Shown: positions 31,206 to 41,930 of the stretch, piece by piece | How positions within the stretch are numbered: position 1 is the first letter of the stretch | How the letters are laid out: every line of letters starts with the position of its first letter | Source: Pseudomonas benzenivorans | GTDB taxonomy: Bacteria > Pseudomonadota > Gammaproteobacteria > Pseudomonadales > Pseudomonadaceae | Length of the DNA stretch: 64,000 nucleotides | Assembly (NCBI RefSeq): GCF_900100495.1 | Contig: NZ_FNCT01000001.1 | Coordinates: 558,001-622,000 of the forward strand | Direction of reading: 5' to 3' | Translations under genes and position numbers: made by a program | Notes under the pieces: generated by a model | Database searches by the model: none | Seen by the model: only the letters and a program-made list of their open reading frames with translations | What the model was told of the DNA's origin: nothing

Positions 31206-32221
31206 CGCTGGGCCACCCGGTGCATCACCCCATGCACCCCTATGCCGCCGGGACAGACGCGGTCGCAGCGTCCACAACCGACGCAGCCGTAGCGCTCGAA
31301 GCGCGCCTTGAAGGCGTCGCCGAACTTGTGCGCCCAGAAGCGCTGTACCCGTTGCCCGGACGTGGCGCTGGGGTTGTGCCCGCTCGCCTCGCGCTGGAAG
31401 CCCTCGTACAGGCAGGAGTCCCAGACCCGCTCGCGGTGCATGCCGTCCTGGGCCGACGGCAGGTCCAACGGGGCGAAGCAGGAACAGGTCGGGCACACCG
31501 AGGTGCAGCCCGAACAGCCCAGGCAGCGCAGGCCCAGTTCCTCCCAGGTTTCGCCGTCGATTTCGCCGCGGTTGAGGGCGGCGATGCCCGCGACTATCTC
31601 CTGCTGTTCGCCCTGCTCGCGGGCCACGTAGTAGTTGTTGGCGGCCCGTTCGGCCTGCCAGTCGCCCTTGGCCACGGGCAGCTTGAGGCCGTTCAAGGCG
31701 CTGCGCCCGGCCGCGGAGGCGACCAGCAGCAGCCAGTCGGTGCTGCTGTCGTGGCGCGGAAGGAGGATCAGGTCGGCCGTCTCGGCATGCACTGCCGGGC
31801 CGCAGTCCAGGGTGCTGCAGAAGCCCCCCCGGCAACTGTGCAGGCAATCGACCCCGACCAGCAGGGTGGCCCGGCGCCGGGCCTGGTAATGCGGGTCGGC
31901 GGCGAAAAACTGATCCTGGTAGGCCACCGCGACCAGGTCGCAGGCATGCAGGCCGAACAGCACCTGTGGAACGACCTCCGGCATGGCCGAGTAGAACTGC
32001 CCGCCGTCGAAGCGGAACAGCAGCTCGCGCTCGGCGAAGAAGAAACTCTTGGCGGAAAACGGCGGCGGTTCGGCCGCCGGCTCGAAGGCGGCGAGATCCT
32101 TGGCGCTGACCAGTTGCCAGTGCTGGCCGCCCTGGCCGTCTCCGCGCACCTCATAGAGCTGGCGCTCCAACGCCAGATGGGCACGCAGGCGCTCCGCGTG
32201 ATCCAGGCTATAGGCTTGCAT
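31202..32221 (-). CDS. 4Fe-4S electron-transfer subunit (HydB/AsrA-like)
   Basis: 339 residues. The C-terminal half carries two [4Fe-4S] motifs, CLGCSGCTSVCPTC and CVGCGRCDRVCPG. The N-terminal half (VLFGLHACDLVAVAYQDQFF) matches the beta subunit of sulfhydrogenase and anaerobic sulfite reductase A. It relays electrons between the molybdopterin subunit, whose end it overlaps by 14 bases, and the flavoprotein. No hydrogenase or sulfite reductase catalytic subunit is present, so this module has been paired with a formate dehydrogenase. Confidence 0.88.
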   Translation of the reverse strand: MQAYSLDHAERLRAHLALERQLYEVRGDGQGGQHWQLVSAKDLAAFEPAAEPPPFSAKSFFFAERELLFRFDGGQFYSAMPEVVPQVLFGLHACDLVAVAYQDQFFAADPHYQARRRATLLVGVDCLHSCRGGFCSTLDCGPAVHAETADLILLPRHDSSTDWLLLVASAAGRSALNGLKLPVAKGDWQAERAANNYYVAREQGEQQEIVAGIAALNRGEIDGETWEELGLRCLGCSGCTSVCPTCSCFAPLDLPSAQDGMHRERVWDSCLYEGFQREASGHNPSATSGQRVQRFWAHKFGDAFKARFERYGCVGCGRCDRVCPGGIGVHGVMHRVAQR

Positions 32222-34304
32222 CTGGGCTCACCTCCTCCGCGATAGCCTGGATCCGTGGCCGCTCGCCCACGGCCAGCGGCTCGACCGCCACGGCGCAGGC
32301 TTTCAATTCGGGCATCTTGCTGATCGGGTCCTGGGCGCTGTTGGTCAGGCGGTTGCAGGGGGCTTCGCGGAAGTGGTACGGCATCGCCAGGGTGCCACGC
32401 GGCACGTCGTCGGTGAGGTGCACGCGGGTTTCCAGGTAGCCGCGCCGCGAACGCACCGCCACCGCCTGCTGGTCGCGCAGGCCCAGGGCGGCGCCATCGG
32501 CCGGGTGCATGAACAGCAGCGCCGCCGGCGTCTCGCGCTCGAGCAGCGGCGACTTGCGGGTCATCGAGCCGCCGCCGTAGTGGAAATGCAGGCGGTGGGT
32601 GGTGAAGGCGAACGGGTACTCGGCGTCCGGACATTCGTCCGGCTCGACCTGGGTCACCGGCAACAGCCGCCCGCGGCCGAGAGGAAAGGACTGCGCATGC
32701 AGCACCGGCGAGCCGTGCGGATGCGCGACATCGCAGGGCCATTGCAGGCCGTGCTGCCGGTCCAGCTCCGCATAGGTCATGCCGGAGTAGATCGGCGTCA
32801 ACCCGGCCATCTCGTCGAACAGCGCTTCGGCATCCGCCCAGGCCATGCCCGGATGGCCCATGCGCGCGGCCAGTTCGCCGAGGATCTGCCAGTCGCAACG
32901 CGCCGTCCCGGGCGGCGCGATGGCCTGGCGGACACGCTGCACACGGCGCTCGCAGTTGGTGAAGGTGCCGTGCTTCTCGGCGAAGGACGCCGCCGGCAGC
33001 ACCACGTCGGCGAACTTGGCGGTCTCGGTCAGGGTCAGCTCCACCACCACCAGGAAGTCCAGCGCGGCGAGGGCGCGGGCCACATGGCCCTGGTCCGGGT
33101 CGGTGAGCACCAGCTCCTCGCCCATGATCAGCAGCGCGCGCAGCTCGCCGGCCAGCGCGGCCTTGGTCATGCCCAGCGAGGTCAGCCCCGGATGCGCCGG
33201 CGGCGGCGTGTCCCAGGCCGCGGCGAACTTGGCCCGCACCGCCGCGTCGGCGATATCCTGGTAGCCGGGATAGACGTCCGGCAGGCAGCCCATGTCGCAG
33301 GCGCCCTGCACGTTGTTCTGCCCGCGCAGCGGGTTGATACCGGTGCCGGCTCGACCGACCTGGCCACAGGCCAGGGCCAGGTTGGATACCGCGATCACGT
33401 TGTTGGTGCCGCTCTGGAACTGGGTGATGCCCATGCCGTAGGCGGTGAAGGCGGTCTTGGCATGGCTGTAGAGATAGGCCACCTGCTCCAGCTCGGCCAC
33501 CGCGATGCCGGTCAGTGCGCTGCTCTGCTCGACGCTCAACCCGGCCAGGTGCTGGCGCAGCGGTTCGATGTCCTCGCAGCGCGCCGCGAGGAAGGCGTGG
33601 TTCTCCCAGCCGTTGGCCAGGATGATCTGCAGCAGGCCGTTGAGCAGCGCGATGTTGCTGCCCAGGCGCAGTTGCAGGTGGATATCCGCCAGGCGCGCCA
33701 GCCGCGTCCTGCGCGGATCGACGACGATCAGCGTGGCGCCGCGGGCCTGGGCGCGCAGCATGCGCGCGCCGATCATCGCGTGGTTCTCGGTGACGTCGGC
33801 GCCGATCACCAGGATCAGCTCGGCCTGGTCGATGTCGGCGATGCTGTTGGTCATCGCCCCGGAGCCCAGGGTCCGCGCCAGGCCGGCCACCGACGGGCTG
33901 TGGCAGATGCGCGCGCAGTGGTCGATGTTGTGGGTGCCGAGCACCGCGCGGGCGAATTTCTGCGCCGCGTAGTTATCCTCGTTGCTGGCGCGGGCGCAAC
34001 TGATCACCCCCACGCCTTGCGGACCCGCCTCGTCCAGCACCGTGCGAAACGCCTCGGCGACCCGTCCCAGCGCCTCGTCCCAGCTCGCCCGACGAAAGCG
34101 TCCGTGCTCCTTGATCAGCGGATCGGTCAGGCGATTGGCCGGGTCGATGGCGAAGCTGCTGGACCAGCCCTTGGAACACAGCTGGCCCTGGCTGACCGGA
34201 TGCCCGGGCTGCGGCTCGACGCCGATCACCCGGCCATCCTGCACCCGCAGGCCGATGCCGCAACCGACCCCGCAGAACGTGCAAATGCTCGGAATCACGT
34301 GCAT
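32208..34304 (-). CDS. Formate dehydrogenase-type molybdopterin oxidoreductase
   Basis: 698 residues. An N-terminal [4Fe-4S] site (CTFCGVGC plus C43 in QLCSKGW) is followed by the molybdopterin domains. The active site reads ARICHSPSVAGL, where Cys and His stand at the positions used by formate dehydrogenases (Sec or Cys, then His). There is no twin-arginine signal, so it is cytoplasmic. It oxidises formate to CO2, or the reverse, with electrons passed to the two subunits encoded next. It opens the leftward cluster, and an Anr box lies 59 bases upstream of its start. Confidence 0.9.
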   Translation of the reverse strand: MHVIPSICTFCGVGCGIGLRVQDGRVIGVEPQPGHPVSQGQLCSKGWSSSFAIDPANRLTDPLIKEHGRFRRASWDEALGRVAEAFRTVLDEAGPQGVGVISCARASNEDNYAAQKFARAVLGTHNIDHCARICHSPSVAGLARTLGSGAMTNSIADIDQAELILVIGADVTENHAMIGARMLRAQARGATLIVVDPRRTRLARLADIHLQLRLGSNIALLNGLLQIILANGWENHAFLAARCEDIEPLRQHLAGLSVEQSSALTGIAVAELEQVAYLYSHAKTAFTAYGMGITQFQSGTNNVIAVSNLALACGQVGRAGTGINPLRGQNNVQGACDMGCLPDVYPGYQDIADAAVRAKFAAAWDTPPPAHPGLTSLGMTKAALAGELRALLIMGEELVLTDPDQGHVARALAALDFLVVVELTLTETAKFADVVLPAASFAEKHGTFTNCERRVQRVRQAIAPPGTARCDWQILGELAARMGHPGMAWADAEALFDEMAGLTPIYSGMTYAELDRQHGLQWPCDVAHPHGSPVLHAQSFPLGRGRLLPVTQVEPDECPDAEYPFAFTTHRLHFHYGGGSMTRKSPLLERETPAALLFMHPADGAALGLRDQQAVAVRSRRGYLETRVHLTDDVPRGTLAMPYHFREAPCNRLTNSAQDPISKMPELKACAVAVEPLAVGERPRIQAIAEEVSPDASL

Positions 34305-34362
34305 TTCGACTTCTCCGCCTGAGCGTATTTGTTCAGGCTAGGCCGGCCGCCGGACGACGCGT

Positions 34363-34376
34363 TTGATCAAGATCAA
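34363..34376. promoter_or_regulatory. Anr/FNR box for the formate dehydrogenase operon
   Basis: TTGAT-CAAG-ATCAA is a perfect match. Forty-one bases to the left would place transcription near 34328, 24 bases before the start codon at 34304. Confidence 0.85.
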
Positions 34377-34415
34377 CGAATCGGGATGCATTGCCCAGGC
34401 GCCGTCGCCCAACGC

Positions 34416-34429
34416 TTGATCGAGATCAA
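34416..34429. promoter_or_regulatory. Anr/FNR box for hsp20
   Basis: TTGAT-CGAG-ATCAA is a perfect match. A start about 41 bases to the right, near 34464, gives a 36-base leader before the ATG at 34500. Confidence 0.85.
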
Positions 34430-34499
34430 AACCGCCCTCGGCAGCCGGCGCAGAATCTGGACTGTCCACTTTCGGACACCCTGATTGGAGGGATGAATA

Positions 34500-35042
34500 A
34501 TGGCTAGCACCGCAAAGAAAATGCCGGTGACCCGCGAGGAACCGGAGAGCAAGAGCCCAGTTGCCTTGGAACCCTGGCACCATTTCGACAGCCTGCGCCG
34601 CCAGGTCGATCATCTGTTCGACGAGTTCACCCGCAGCCCGCTGCACCTGCCGTTCGGTCGCCGGATGTTCGACGTCGAGCCGTTCTGGCGCCGTGAACTG
34701 AGCTTGCGCGGCATGCCGGCGGTGGATATCGCCGAGAAGGACAAGAGCTTCGAGATCACCGCCGAACTCCCCGGCATGGACGAGAAGAACATCGAGATCA
34801 AGTTGTCCAACGGCAACCTGGTGATCAAGGGCGAGAAGAAGGAAGAGACCGAGGAGAAGAAGAAGGACTACTACCTCTCCGAGCGCCACTACGGCGCCTT
34901 CGAACGGATCTTCAACCTGCCCAAGGGCGTCGATGCCGACAAGATCGAAGCCAGCTTCAGCAAAGGCGTGCTGACCGTCAGCCTGCCGAAGAAGCCCGAG
35001 GCCATCAAGCCGGAAAAGAGCATCCCGGTCAAAGCGGGTTGA
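34500..35042 (+). CDS. Hsp20 / alpha-crystallin small heat-shock protein
   Basis: 180 residues. The alpha-crystallin domain spans about residues 75-165 ([21 protein letters not shown], later [10 protein letters not shown]), and the C-terminal I-x-V motif is SIPVKAG. The N-terminal arm is basic and longer than in IbpA. It binds unfolding proteins without ATP and hands them to other chaperones. A perfect Anr box rather than a visible sigma-32 promoter stands upstream, so it is likely induced at low oxygen. A GC-rich terminator follows the stop by eight bases. Confidence 0.95.
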   Translation: MASTAKKMPVTREEPESKSPVALEPWHHFDSLRRQVDHLFDEFTRSPLHLPFGRRMFDVEPFWRRELSLRGMPAVDIAEKDKSFEITAELPGMDEKNIEIKLSNGNLVIKGEKKEETEEKKKDYYLSERHYGAFERIFNLPKGVDADKIEASFSKGVLTVSLPKKPEAIKPEKSIPVKAG

Positions 35043-35049
35043 GTCCCCC

Positions 35050-35079
35050 GGCCCCGGCCAGCAACGGCCGGGGCCATTT
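35050..35079 (+). terminator. Rho-independent terminator after hsp20
   Basis: A 10-base GC stem (GGCCCCGGCC / GGCCGGGGCC) with a 6-base loop is followed by ATTTA. Confidence 0.8.
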
Positions 35080-35164
35080 ATCCAGCCTGCCCGGCACGCC
35101 GATAGCGCAGCCGGCGTCACATCCGCAATCGCATCGACGCCCGCCCAGGGCGCTCGGCCTGTTC

Positions 35165-35178
35165 ATGATGCACATCAA
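35165..35178. promoter_or_regulatory. Anr/FNR box upstream of the YHS-ATPase gene
   Basis: ATGAT-GCAC-ATCAA matches nine of ten consensus bases. A start near 35213 would be 51 bases before the ATG at 35264. Confidence 0.7.
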
Positions 35179-35263
35179 TATCGCCGGCGCCCGCTGGTCT
35201 AGCCTGAGGTTATCTGCCGTGGGCAGAGATCGTTGGCCGGCGCAATCAGCGGGAGGTGCAGGA

Positions 35264-37630
35264 ATGAGCGACGCAGGGCTGGTGGCGGACGATAGCGCGC
35301 AGGTCAGCATCGATCCGGTATGCGGGATGCGAGTCTCCGAGGCCAATGCCGCGGCCAGCTACAGCTATGCCGGCAAGCGCTACCGCTTCTGCTCCGACAA
35401 TTGCCTGGCGCGCTTCAAGGCCGCCCCGGACAGCTATGCACAAGCAGCGGTCGGGCCGGCTCAAGCGCCGCTCGCCAAGCACGGCATGCCGCAGCAGCAG
35501 GCCAGCCGCAAGGCGGGCAAGCAACTGGCCAAGGATCCGGTGTGCGGCATGCTGGTGGACAAGGCCAGCGCGCTGCGCAGCGAGCGCGGCGGCCGTACCT
35601 ATTACTTCTGCAGCGAGGGCTGCCTGCGCAGCTTCGAGTCGCCGGAGGCCCAACTCAAGACGATGCGCACCCGGGTCGCCATCGCCCTGACCGGGGTGCT
35701 CGCCCTGGCGCTGATGCGCGCTGGCGCCTTTATCGCGCTGGCCACCGGGGCGACCCTGCTGACCTGGGTGCCGATCCCGGCATTGCCGCTGTTCACCTGG
35801 GGCGTCTGGCTGTTCCTGCTGGTCACGCCGGTGCAGTTCATCGGCGGCTGGAGCTTCTACAAGGGCGCCTGGAACGCCCTGCGCAACCGCGCGATCAACA
35901 TGGACCTGCTGATCGCCCTGGGCACTTCGGTGGCCTATGGCTACAGCGTCACCGTGCTGTTCTTCCCGGACATCCTGCCGGTCAAGGTGGACGAGCGCGC
36001 GCTCTACTTCGAGGTCTCGGCGGTGATCATCGCCTTCGTCCTGCTGGGCAAGTACATGGAGGAAATCATCAAGAAGCATTCCTCCGCCGCGGTGCGCAAA
36101 CTGCTCGACCTGAAGCCGGCGACCGCCCATGTGCTGCGCGACGGCATCGAGATGCAAGTGCCGGCCGACAGCATCCTGGTCGGCGAAAGCGTGCTGGTGC
36201 GCCCCGGCGAGAAGATCCCCAGCGATGGCGTGGTGCTCGACGGTGCCTCGGCGGTGGACGAGTCGATGCTCACCGGCGAATCGATGCCGGTGGCAAAGCG
36301 CATCGGCTCGGCGGTGATCGGCGGCACCCTGAACCGCACCGGGATGTTCCGCTTCCAGGCCAGCAAGGTTGGCGCCGACACCGCGCTGGCGCAGATCATC
36401 AAGCTGGTCGAGGAGGCCCAGGCCAGCAGCGCGCCGATCCAGCGCATCGCCGACCAGGTCACCGGCTACTTCGTGCCGGCCGTGGTCGGCATGGCGTTCC
36501 TGGCCTTCGCCGGCTGGTGGCTGTCCGGCAGTTTCCCGCAAGGCCTGCTGGCGTTCATCGCCGTGCTGATCATCGCCTGCCCCTGCGCGCTGGGGATCGC
36601 CACCCCGGCGGCGCTGATGGTCGGGGTCGGGCGCGGCGCGGAGGCCGGGATCCTGATCCGTGGCGGGGAAATCCTGGAAAAGGCCGAGCAGTTGAGTACC
36701 GTGGTCTTCGACAAGACCGGCACCCTGACCCGCGGCGAGCCGGAGGTGACCGACATCATCCCGTTCGCCGGTCTCGGGCGCAAACAGGTGCTGCAGCTGG
36801 CCGCCAGCCTGGAAAAAGGCTCCGAGCACCCGCTGGGCGAGGCCATAGTGCGCGGCGCGCAACTGGACGAACTGCCGCTGTTCGAGCCGCAGGGCTTCGA
36901 TTCGCTGCCCGGCCACGGGGTGCTCGGCAGCATCGACGGGCGCCGCGTGCTGCTCGGCAACCGGCGCCTGATGGCCCGCGAGCAGATCGACATCGGCAAC
37001 GCCGGCACGCAGATGGAGCGCCTCGAGGCCGACGGCAAGACTGCCATGCTGCTGGCCTGCGACGGCCGCCTCGGCGCCATCATCGCGGTCGCCGACACCT
37101 TGAAGCCGGAGGCCAAGGAGGCGGTCGACGCGCTGCAAAGCGCCGGCATCGAGGTGATCATGCTCAGCGGCGACAACCAGCGCACCGCCGAGGCCATCGG
37201 CCGCCTGCTCGGCATCCAGACGGTGATCGCCGAGGTGCTGCCCGCGGACAAGGCACAGAAGATCAAGGACCTGCAGGCCCAGGGCAAGGTCGTCGCGATG
37301 GTCGGTGACGGGGTGAACGACGCGCCGGCCCTGGCCACTGCCGATATCGGCATCGCCATCGGCTCGGGCTCGGACGTGGCCAAGGAGACCGGCAGCATCA
37401 TCCTGGTACGCAATGACGTGCGCGACGTGGTGGCGAGCATCCGCCTGTCCCGCGCGACCATGCGCACCATCAAGCAGAACCTGTTCTGGGCCTTCATCTA
37501 CAACGGGGTGGGCGTGCCGGTGGCGGCGCTCGGCCTGCTCAACCCGATGATCGCTGGCGCGGCGATGGCGCTGTCGTCGCTGTCGGTGATCGCCAATTCC
37601 GCGCTGCTCAAGCGCCTGCATCTGGGCTGA
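35264..37630 (+). CDS. Copper-type P1B ATPase with two N-terminal YHS domains
   Basis: 788 residues. Two YHS domains replace the usual heavy-metal domain: DPVCGM...RYRFCSDNC near residues 17-50, and DPVCGM...YYFCSEGC near 90-125. Eight membrane helices follow. The metal site is ACPCALG, phosphorylation is at DKTGT, and [10 protein letters not shown] closes the ATP-binding part. The last helix has [15 protein letters not shown] with M-xx-SS, as in Cu(I) pumps. It exports Cu(I), either for tolerance or for loading oxidases. The ATG at 35264 has GGAGG nearby. The frame is open back to 35039, but that stretch covers the terminator and Anr box and is not coding. Confidence 0.92.
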   Translation: MSDAGLVADDSAQVSIDPVCGMRVSEANAAASYSYAGKRYRFCSDNCLARFKAAPDSYAQAAVGPAQAPLAKHGMPQQQASRKAGKQLAKDPVCGMLVDKASALRSERGGRTYYFCSEGCLRSFESPEAQLKTMRTRVAIALTGVLALALMRAGAFIALATGATLLTWVPIPALPLFTWGVWLFLLVTPVQFIGGWSFYKGAWNALRNRAINMDLLIALGTSVAYGYSVTVLFFPDILPVKVDERALYFEVSAVIIAFVLLGKYMEEIIKKHSSAAVRKLLDLKPATAHVLRDGIEMQVPADSILVGESVLVRPGEKIPSDGVVLDGASAVDESMLTGESMPVAKRIGSAVIGGTLNRTGMFRFQASKVGADTALAQIIKLVEEAQASSAPIQRIADQVTGYFVPAVVGMAFLAFAGWWLSGSFPQGLLAFIAVLIIACPCALGIATPAALMVGVGRGAEAGILIRGGEILEKAEQLSTVVFDKTGTLTRGEPEVTDIIPFAGLGRKQVLQLAASLEKGSEHPLGEAIVRGAQLDELPLFEPQGFDSLPGHGVLGSIDGRRVLLGNRRLMAREQIDIGNAGTQMERLEADGKTAMLLACDGRLGAIIAVADTLKPEAKEAVDALQSAGIEVIMLSGDNQRTAEAIGRLLGIQTVIAEVLPADKAQKIKDLQAQGKVVAMVGDGVNDAPALATADIGIAIGSGSDVAKETGSIILVRNDVRDVVASIRLSRATMRTIKQNLFWAFIYNGVGVPVAALGLLNPMIAGAAMALSSLSVIANSALLKRLHLG

Positions 37631-37661
37631 GAGGCAACCCGGCAGGCGCTGCGGCTGCTGG

Positions 37662-38564
37662 TCACTGCGCCTTCACCGCCAGGATGCTGCTCGGCCCCTG
37701 GTACAGCACATGCTCGGTGGTGCTGCCGATCAGCTTGCTCAGGCCCTGGCGGTGCACCGTGCCCATGACGATCACATCCATCTGCTGCTGCACGGCGAAA
37801 TCGGCGATCGCGGTGATCGGCGAGCCGAGGATGAAATGCCGGCGTTCGGCCGGCACCCCGAAGTCGTCGGCCAGCGCGTTGAAGGCGCTCTGCAGGGCGT
37901 TGCGCAGATCCTCGACGAAATCGCCGCCCCAGGTCACAGTGCCGCTACCGGCGTTGGACAGGTAGGCCGGCGTCAGGTCGTAGGTGTGCAGCAGGTGCAA
38001 CTCGGCGTTGCACTGCAACGCCAGGCCGTTGGCCGCCTGCACGATGCGCTGGTTGAGGCCGCTGATCTGGGTTTCCGGGTGGGCCGGATCGACTGCCGCC
38101 ACCACCCGCCGCGGCAGCGGGTTGCCGGCCTCGCCGACCAGGTGCACCGGCACCGGGCATTCGCGCAGCAGATGCCAGTCCAGCGGGGTGATGAAGGCGC
38201 GCTTGAGCAGCGGCTCATGCTGCAGGTCCTTGATCAGCAGGTCCGGCTGCATTTCCGCCACATGCAGGAGAATCTCCTGCAGGGTTTGGTTGGTCCAGAC
38301 CGCCTCGGTGGTCACCTTGAGGCCCTTGCTGCGCAGCAGCCCGGCCTCATCCGCCAGCCACTCGCGATGCTCCTGCAGATAACTCTCGCGGGTCTTCTCC
38401 TGGATGCTCTTGTCCAGCAGCGGCAAGGTGGCGAAGGGCTCGACGAAGGCCACGATATGCAGCGCGGCGCCACTCGCCACGGCCAAGGCGGCGGCGCGTT
38501 GCAGGGCTGCCGAGTGGCGCATGGCCGGGTCGGCGATCAGGAGCAGGCGTTGATATTGGCCCAT
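37662..38564 (-). CDS. Universal stress protein, tandem-domain (UspE-like)
   Basis: 300 residues with two Usp domains. The second ends with the nucleotide-binding motif MGTVHRQGLSKLIGSTTEHVL; the first (residues 1-145) has lost the glycine pattern. Pseudomonas Usp proteins of this kind are Anr-controlled and support survival in anaerobic pyruvate or stationary conditions. The ATG at 38564 has CGGAGG nine bases upstream, while an in-frame ATG at 38609 does not. A perfect Anr box lies about 110 bases upstream. Confidence 0.92.
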   Translation of the reverse strand: MGQYQRLLLIADPAMRHSAALQRAAALAVASGAALHIVAFVEPFATLPLLDKSIQEKTRESYLQEHREWLADEAGLLRSKGLKVTTEAVWTNQTLQEILLHVAEMQPDLLIKDLQHEPLLKRAFITPLDWHLLRECPVPVHLVGEAGNPLPRRVVAAVDPAHPETQISGLNQRIVQAANGLALQCNAELHLLHTYDLTPAYLSNAGSGTVTWGGDFVEDLRNALQSAFNALADDFGVPAERRHFILGSPITAIADFAVQQQMDVIVMGTVHRQGLSKLIGSTTEHVLYQGPSSILAVKAQ

Positions 38565-38665
38565 GGGACACCTCCGCGGGGGGCTGGTTCTGTGCGTTGC
38601 CGCGGGCATGGATTGCCGCGGCCGCCGAGTGCCTTACACGCTGCGCCGCGGGCCTGGCGTTCGTG

Positions 38666-38679
38666 TTGATTTACATCAA
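38666..38679. promoter_or_regulatory. Anr/FNR box for the universal stress gene
   Basis: TTGAT-TTAC-ATCAA is a perfect match. Leftward transcription would start near 38631. Confidence 0.8.
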
Positions 38680-38710
38680 GCCGGTGCGCCGGTGCGCCCA
38701 TGGACTGCAG

Positions 38711-38724
38711 TTGATCGATATCAA
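38711..38724. promoter_or_regulatory. Anr/FNR box for the nadE operon
   Basis: TTGAT-CGAT-ATCAA is a perfect match. Rightward transcription would start near 38759, 69 bases before the ATG. Confidence 0.8.
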
Positions 38725-38827
38725 TACCGCTGCGGCGCCGCTGGGCGCATCCTGCGTGCATGCCGGTCTTGCGATGGTTAAAGCGCCTGGTTGCCGGCTG
38801 GCTTGCGCGGATTAGGGGACTTGACCG

Positions 38828-40867
38828 ATGCCTCTCGCTCGAACGCCCTACGCTCACGGCTTTTTCCGGGTCGCCGCCTGCACCCCCGGCGTCGCGCCGG
38901 CGGATCCGCGCGGCAACCTCGCCGCCACCCTGGAGCTGGCCTGCGCGGCCGACCGGCAACGGGCCGGCCTGGCGGTGTTCCCGGAACTGGGGTTGTCGGC
39001 CTACGCCAACGACGACCTGTTCTTCCAGGATGCCCTGCTCGATGAAGTCGAGCAGGTACTCCATGACTTGTGCCGCGCCAGCCTCGAACTGCTGCCGATC
39101 CTGCTGGTCGGCGCGCCGCTGCGGGCGCAGGGCGCGCTGTTCAACTGCGCGCTGGCGATCCACCGCGGGCGGATTCTCTGCGCGGTGCCCAAGACCTACC
39201 GGCCGAACTACCGCGAGTTCTACGAGAAGCGCCACTTCGCCTCGGCCTGCGAGGTCATCCTGCCGACGATCGAGATCGCCGGGCAGACGCTGCCGTTCGG
39301 CAGCGACATCCTCCTCGAGGTGCCGCAGATAGCGGGGCTGGTGCTGCACATGGAGATCTGCGAGGACCTCTGGGTGCCGCTGCCGCCGAGCAGCTACGCG
39401 GCGCTGGCCGGCGCCACGCTGCTGGCCAACCTGTCGGCGAGCAACGCCACCATCGGCAAGGCCGAGTACCGCCGCCTGCTCGGCGCCGCCCAGTCCGGCC
39501 GCTGCATTGCCGCCTACGTCTACAGCGCCGCCGGCTTCGGCGAATCGACCACCGACCTGGCCTGGGACGGCCACGCGATGATTCACGAGAACGGCGAACT
39601 GCTGGCCGAGAGCCAGCGCTTCTCCCCTGCCCCGGGGCTGATCGTCGCCGATATCGATCTCGACCGATTGCGCCAGGACCGCGCCCGCACCACCAGCTTC
39701 GGCGATTGCGCCAGCCAGCACCGCGCGCAACTCGGTAGCTGGCGCCGCGTCGGTGTGGACTTCAGGGTGCCGCACGAACCGCTGGCGTTGCAACGCCGCA
39801 TCGCGCGCTTCCCCTTCGTCCCGAGCGACCCGGCCAGCCTCGATGCGCGCTGCGCCGAGGTCTATGCGATCCAGCAGCAGGGCCTGGCCAAGCGCCTCCA
39901 GGCCAGCGGCATCCAGCGCGCGGTGCTCGGCATCTCCGGCGGCGTCGACTCGGCCCAGGCGGCGCTGGTCACCGCCGGCGCCTTCGACCTGCTCGGCCTG
40001 CCGCGCCAGCAGATCCTCGGCTACAGCCTGCCCGGCCTGGCCACCGGCGAACACACGCGGCAGAGCGCCCTGGCGCTGATGCAGGCGCTGGGTTTCAGCG
40101 CCGCGGAAATCGACATCCGCCCTTCCTGCCTGCAGATGCTGCGCGATATCGGCCATCCCTATGCGCGCGGCGAGGCGCTCTACGACGTCACCTTCGAGAA
40201 CGTCCAGGCCGGCGAGCGCAGCTCGCACCTGTTCCGCCTGGCCAACCAGCAGCAGGGCCTGGTGGTCGGCACCAGCGACCTCTCGGAGCTGGCCCTGGGC
40301 TACACCACCTACGGGGTGGGCGACCAGATGGCCCATTACGCGGTGAACGCCTCGCTGCCGAAAACCCTGATCCGCCACCTGCTGCACTGGCAACTGGCGC
40401 GCCAGCCGGAGGCGGTCGGCCGGGTGCTGCGGAGCATCCTGGCCACGCCGGTCTCCCCGGAGCTGATACCGGCCGATGCGCAGCACGGGCTGCAACGCGC
40501 CGAGGACACGGTGGGGCCCTACCCGCTGCAGGACTTCTTCCTCTATTACCTGAGCCGCTTCGGTTACCGGCCGAGCAAGGTCGCCTACCTCGCCGAGCAG
40601 GCCTGGGCCGATGCGCAGCGCGGCGACTGGCCGGCCACCCTGCCCGCCGCCGAGCGCGTCGCCTATTCGCTGGAGCAGATCCTCGACTGGCTGGAAGTGT
40701 TCCTCCGGCGCTTCTTCGCCAGCAGCCAGTTCAAGCGCTCGGCCCTGCCCAACGGGCCCAAGGTCGGCTCCGGCGGCTCGCTGTCGCCCCGCGCCGACTG
40801 GCGCGCACCCAGTGACGCCAGCGCACGGGTGTGGCTGGACGAACTGGCGGCAGTGAGGCGGCCATGA
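38828..40867 (+). CDS. nadE: Glutamine-dependent NAD+ synthetase
   Basis: 679 residues. The N-terminal glutaminase has the nitrilase triad Glu ([10 protein letters not shown]), Lys ([11 protein letters not shown]) and Cys (MEICEDLW). The C-terminal synthetase has the PP-loop [12 protein letters not shown] (near residue 375), and a [12 protein letters not shown] segment follows. It makes NAD from deamido-NAD, ATP and glutamine. It heads a group of NAD and PRPP genes, and its stop overlaps the next start by four bases. Many Pseudomonas genomes have a separate ammonia-dependent NadE, so this is probably a second, low-oxygen form. Confidence 0.93.
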   Translation: MPLARTPYAHGFFRVAACTPGVAPADPRGNLAATLELACAADRQRAGLAVFPELGLSAYANDDLFFQDALLDEVEQVLHDLCRASLELLPILLVGAPLRAQGALFNCALAIHRGRILCAVPKTYRPNYREFYEKRHFASACEVILPTIEIAGQTLPFGSDILLEVPQIAGLVLHMEICEDLWVPLPPSSYAALAGATLLANLSASNATIGKAEYRRLLGAAQSGRCIAAYVYSAAGFGESTTDLAWDGHAMIHENGELLAESQRFSPAPGLIVADIDLDRLRQDRARTTSFGDCASQHRAQLGSWRRVGVDFRVPHEPLALQRRIARFPFVPSDPASLDARCAEVYAIQQQGLAKRLQASGIQRAVLGISGGVDSAQAALVTAGAFDLLGLPRQQILGYSLPGLATGEHTRQSALALMQALGFSAAEIDIRPSCLQMLRDIGHPYARGEALYDVTFENVQAGERSSHLFRLANQQQGLVVGTSDLSELALGYTTYGVGDQMAHYAVNASLPKTLIRHLLHWQLARQPEAVGRVLRSILATPVSPELIPADAQHGLQRAEDTVGPYPLQDFFLYYLSRFGYRPSKVAYLAEQAWADAQRGDWPATLPAAERVAYSLEQILDWLEVFLRRFFASSQFKRSALPNGPKVGSGGSLSPRADWRAPSDASARVWLDELAAVRRP

Positions 40868-41901
40868 ACGGCCAGCAGGAGGTGATTGCCTTTCTCACCC
40901 GCCCGCAGAGCTATGGCGCGCCCGACGGCGGTGTGGAGTGCATCGAAACCCACGGCTCGCTGATCTTTCTGCACGCCCAGCGCGCCTACAAGCTGAAACG
41001 CGCGATCGCCTACGCGGCGCTGGACTTCCTCAGCCTGGAAAGCCGCGAGCGCGCCTGCCACGCGGAGTTGCGGCTGAACCGGCGCACCGCGCCGGAGCTC
41101 TACCTGGAGGTGCGCTCGATCAACCGCGGGGCGGACGGCCAGCTGCGCTTCGACGGCGCCGGCCAGGTGCTGGACTGGGTGGTGGTGATGCGGCGCTTCG
41201 CCCAGGACGCGCTGTTCGAGCGCATGGCCCTGGACGGGCGCCTGAGCGCGGCGCTGATGGACAGCCTCGGCGCCGAGATCGCGCGCTTCCATGCCGGCGC
41301 CGAAGTCACCCCGGCGTTCGGCGGTGCGGCCGGCATCCGCCAGGCCATCGAGGACAACCACCAGGAGCTGTGCCGCTACCTGCAGCTGCTCGACCCGGCC
41401 GCCGTGCACGCACTGCACCATGCCTCGCGGGCCGCCCTCGACAAACTCGCCAGACTCCTCGAGCAACGCCGCCACGTGGGCCGGGTACGGCGCTGCCATG
41501 GCGATATGCGCCTGGCCAACATCTGCCTGTTCGACGGCCGGCCGACGCTGTTCGACGGTATCGAATTCAGCGAGCAGATATCCTGTATCGATGTGCTCTA
41601 CGACCTTGCCTTCGTGCTGATGGACCTGCAACACCATGGGCTCGCCGAACTGGGCGCGCTGTTGCTGTGCAGCTACCTGCAGCACGGCGGCGACGCCGAG
41701 GACTGCCAGCCGCTACCGCTGTTCCTCGCGCTGCGCGCCGCCACCCGCAGCTACACCCTGGCCTGCAGCGCCCTGCGCCAGCGCGACCCGGCGACCAGCC
41801 AGGACAAGGGCCGCCAGGCCCGCGCCCTGCTGCAGCAAGCCCAGGCCTACCTGCACGACGACAGCCCGCTCTTGACGTACTTCCGGCAACGACAATGCTG
41901 A
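40864..41901 (+). CDS. Kinase-like protein of the aminoglycoside phosphotransferase fold (COG2187 type)
   Basis: 345 residues. The N-terminus has a nucleotide-lysine region ([16 protein letters not shown]). The catalytic loop [15 protein letters not shown] and the metal Asp in LFDGIEF are at about residues 215-240. These are the signs of an APH-type kinase. Other COG2187 proteins carry an extra P-loop kinase domain, which is absent here. The substrate is unknown. Its place between NAD synthetase and PRPP synthetase hints at a nucleoside, ribose or nicotinamide riboside phosphate donor. The overlap ATGA with nadE shows coupled translation. Confidence 0.75.
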   Translation: MNGQQEVIAFLTRPQSYGAPDGGVECIETHGSLIFLHAQRAYKLKRAIAYAALDFLSLESRERACHAELRLNRRTAPELYLEVRSINRGADGQLRFDGAGQVLDWVVVMRRFAQDALFERMALDGRLSAALMDSLGAEIARFHAGAEVTPAFGGAAGIRQAIEDNHQELCRYLQLLDPAAVHALHHASRAALDKLARLLEQRRHVGRVRRCHGDMRLANICLFDGRPTLFDGIEFSEQISCIDVLYDLAFVLMDLQHHGLAELGALLLCSYLQHGGDAEDCQPLPLFLALRAATRSYTLACSALRQRDPATSQDKGRQARALLQQAQAYLHDDSPLLTYFRQRQC

Positions 41902-41930
41902 ATCCAAAGCCCCGCGAAGGAGGACCGACC

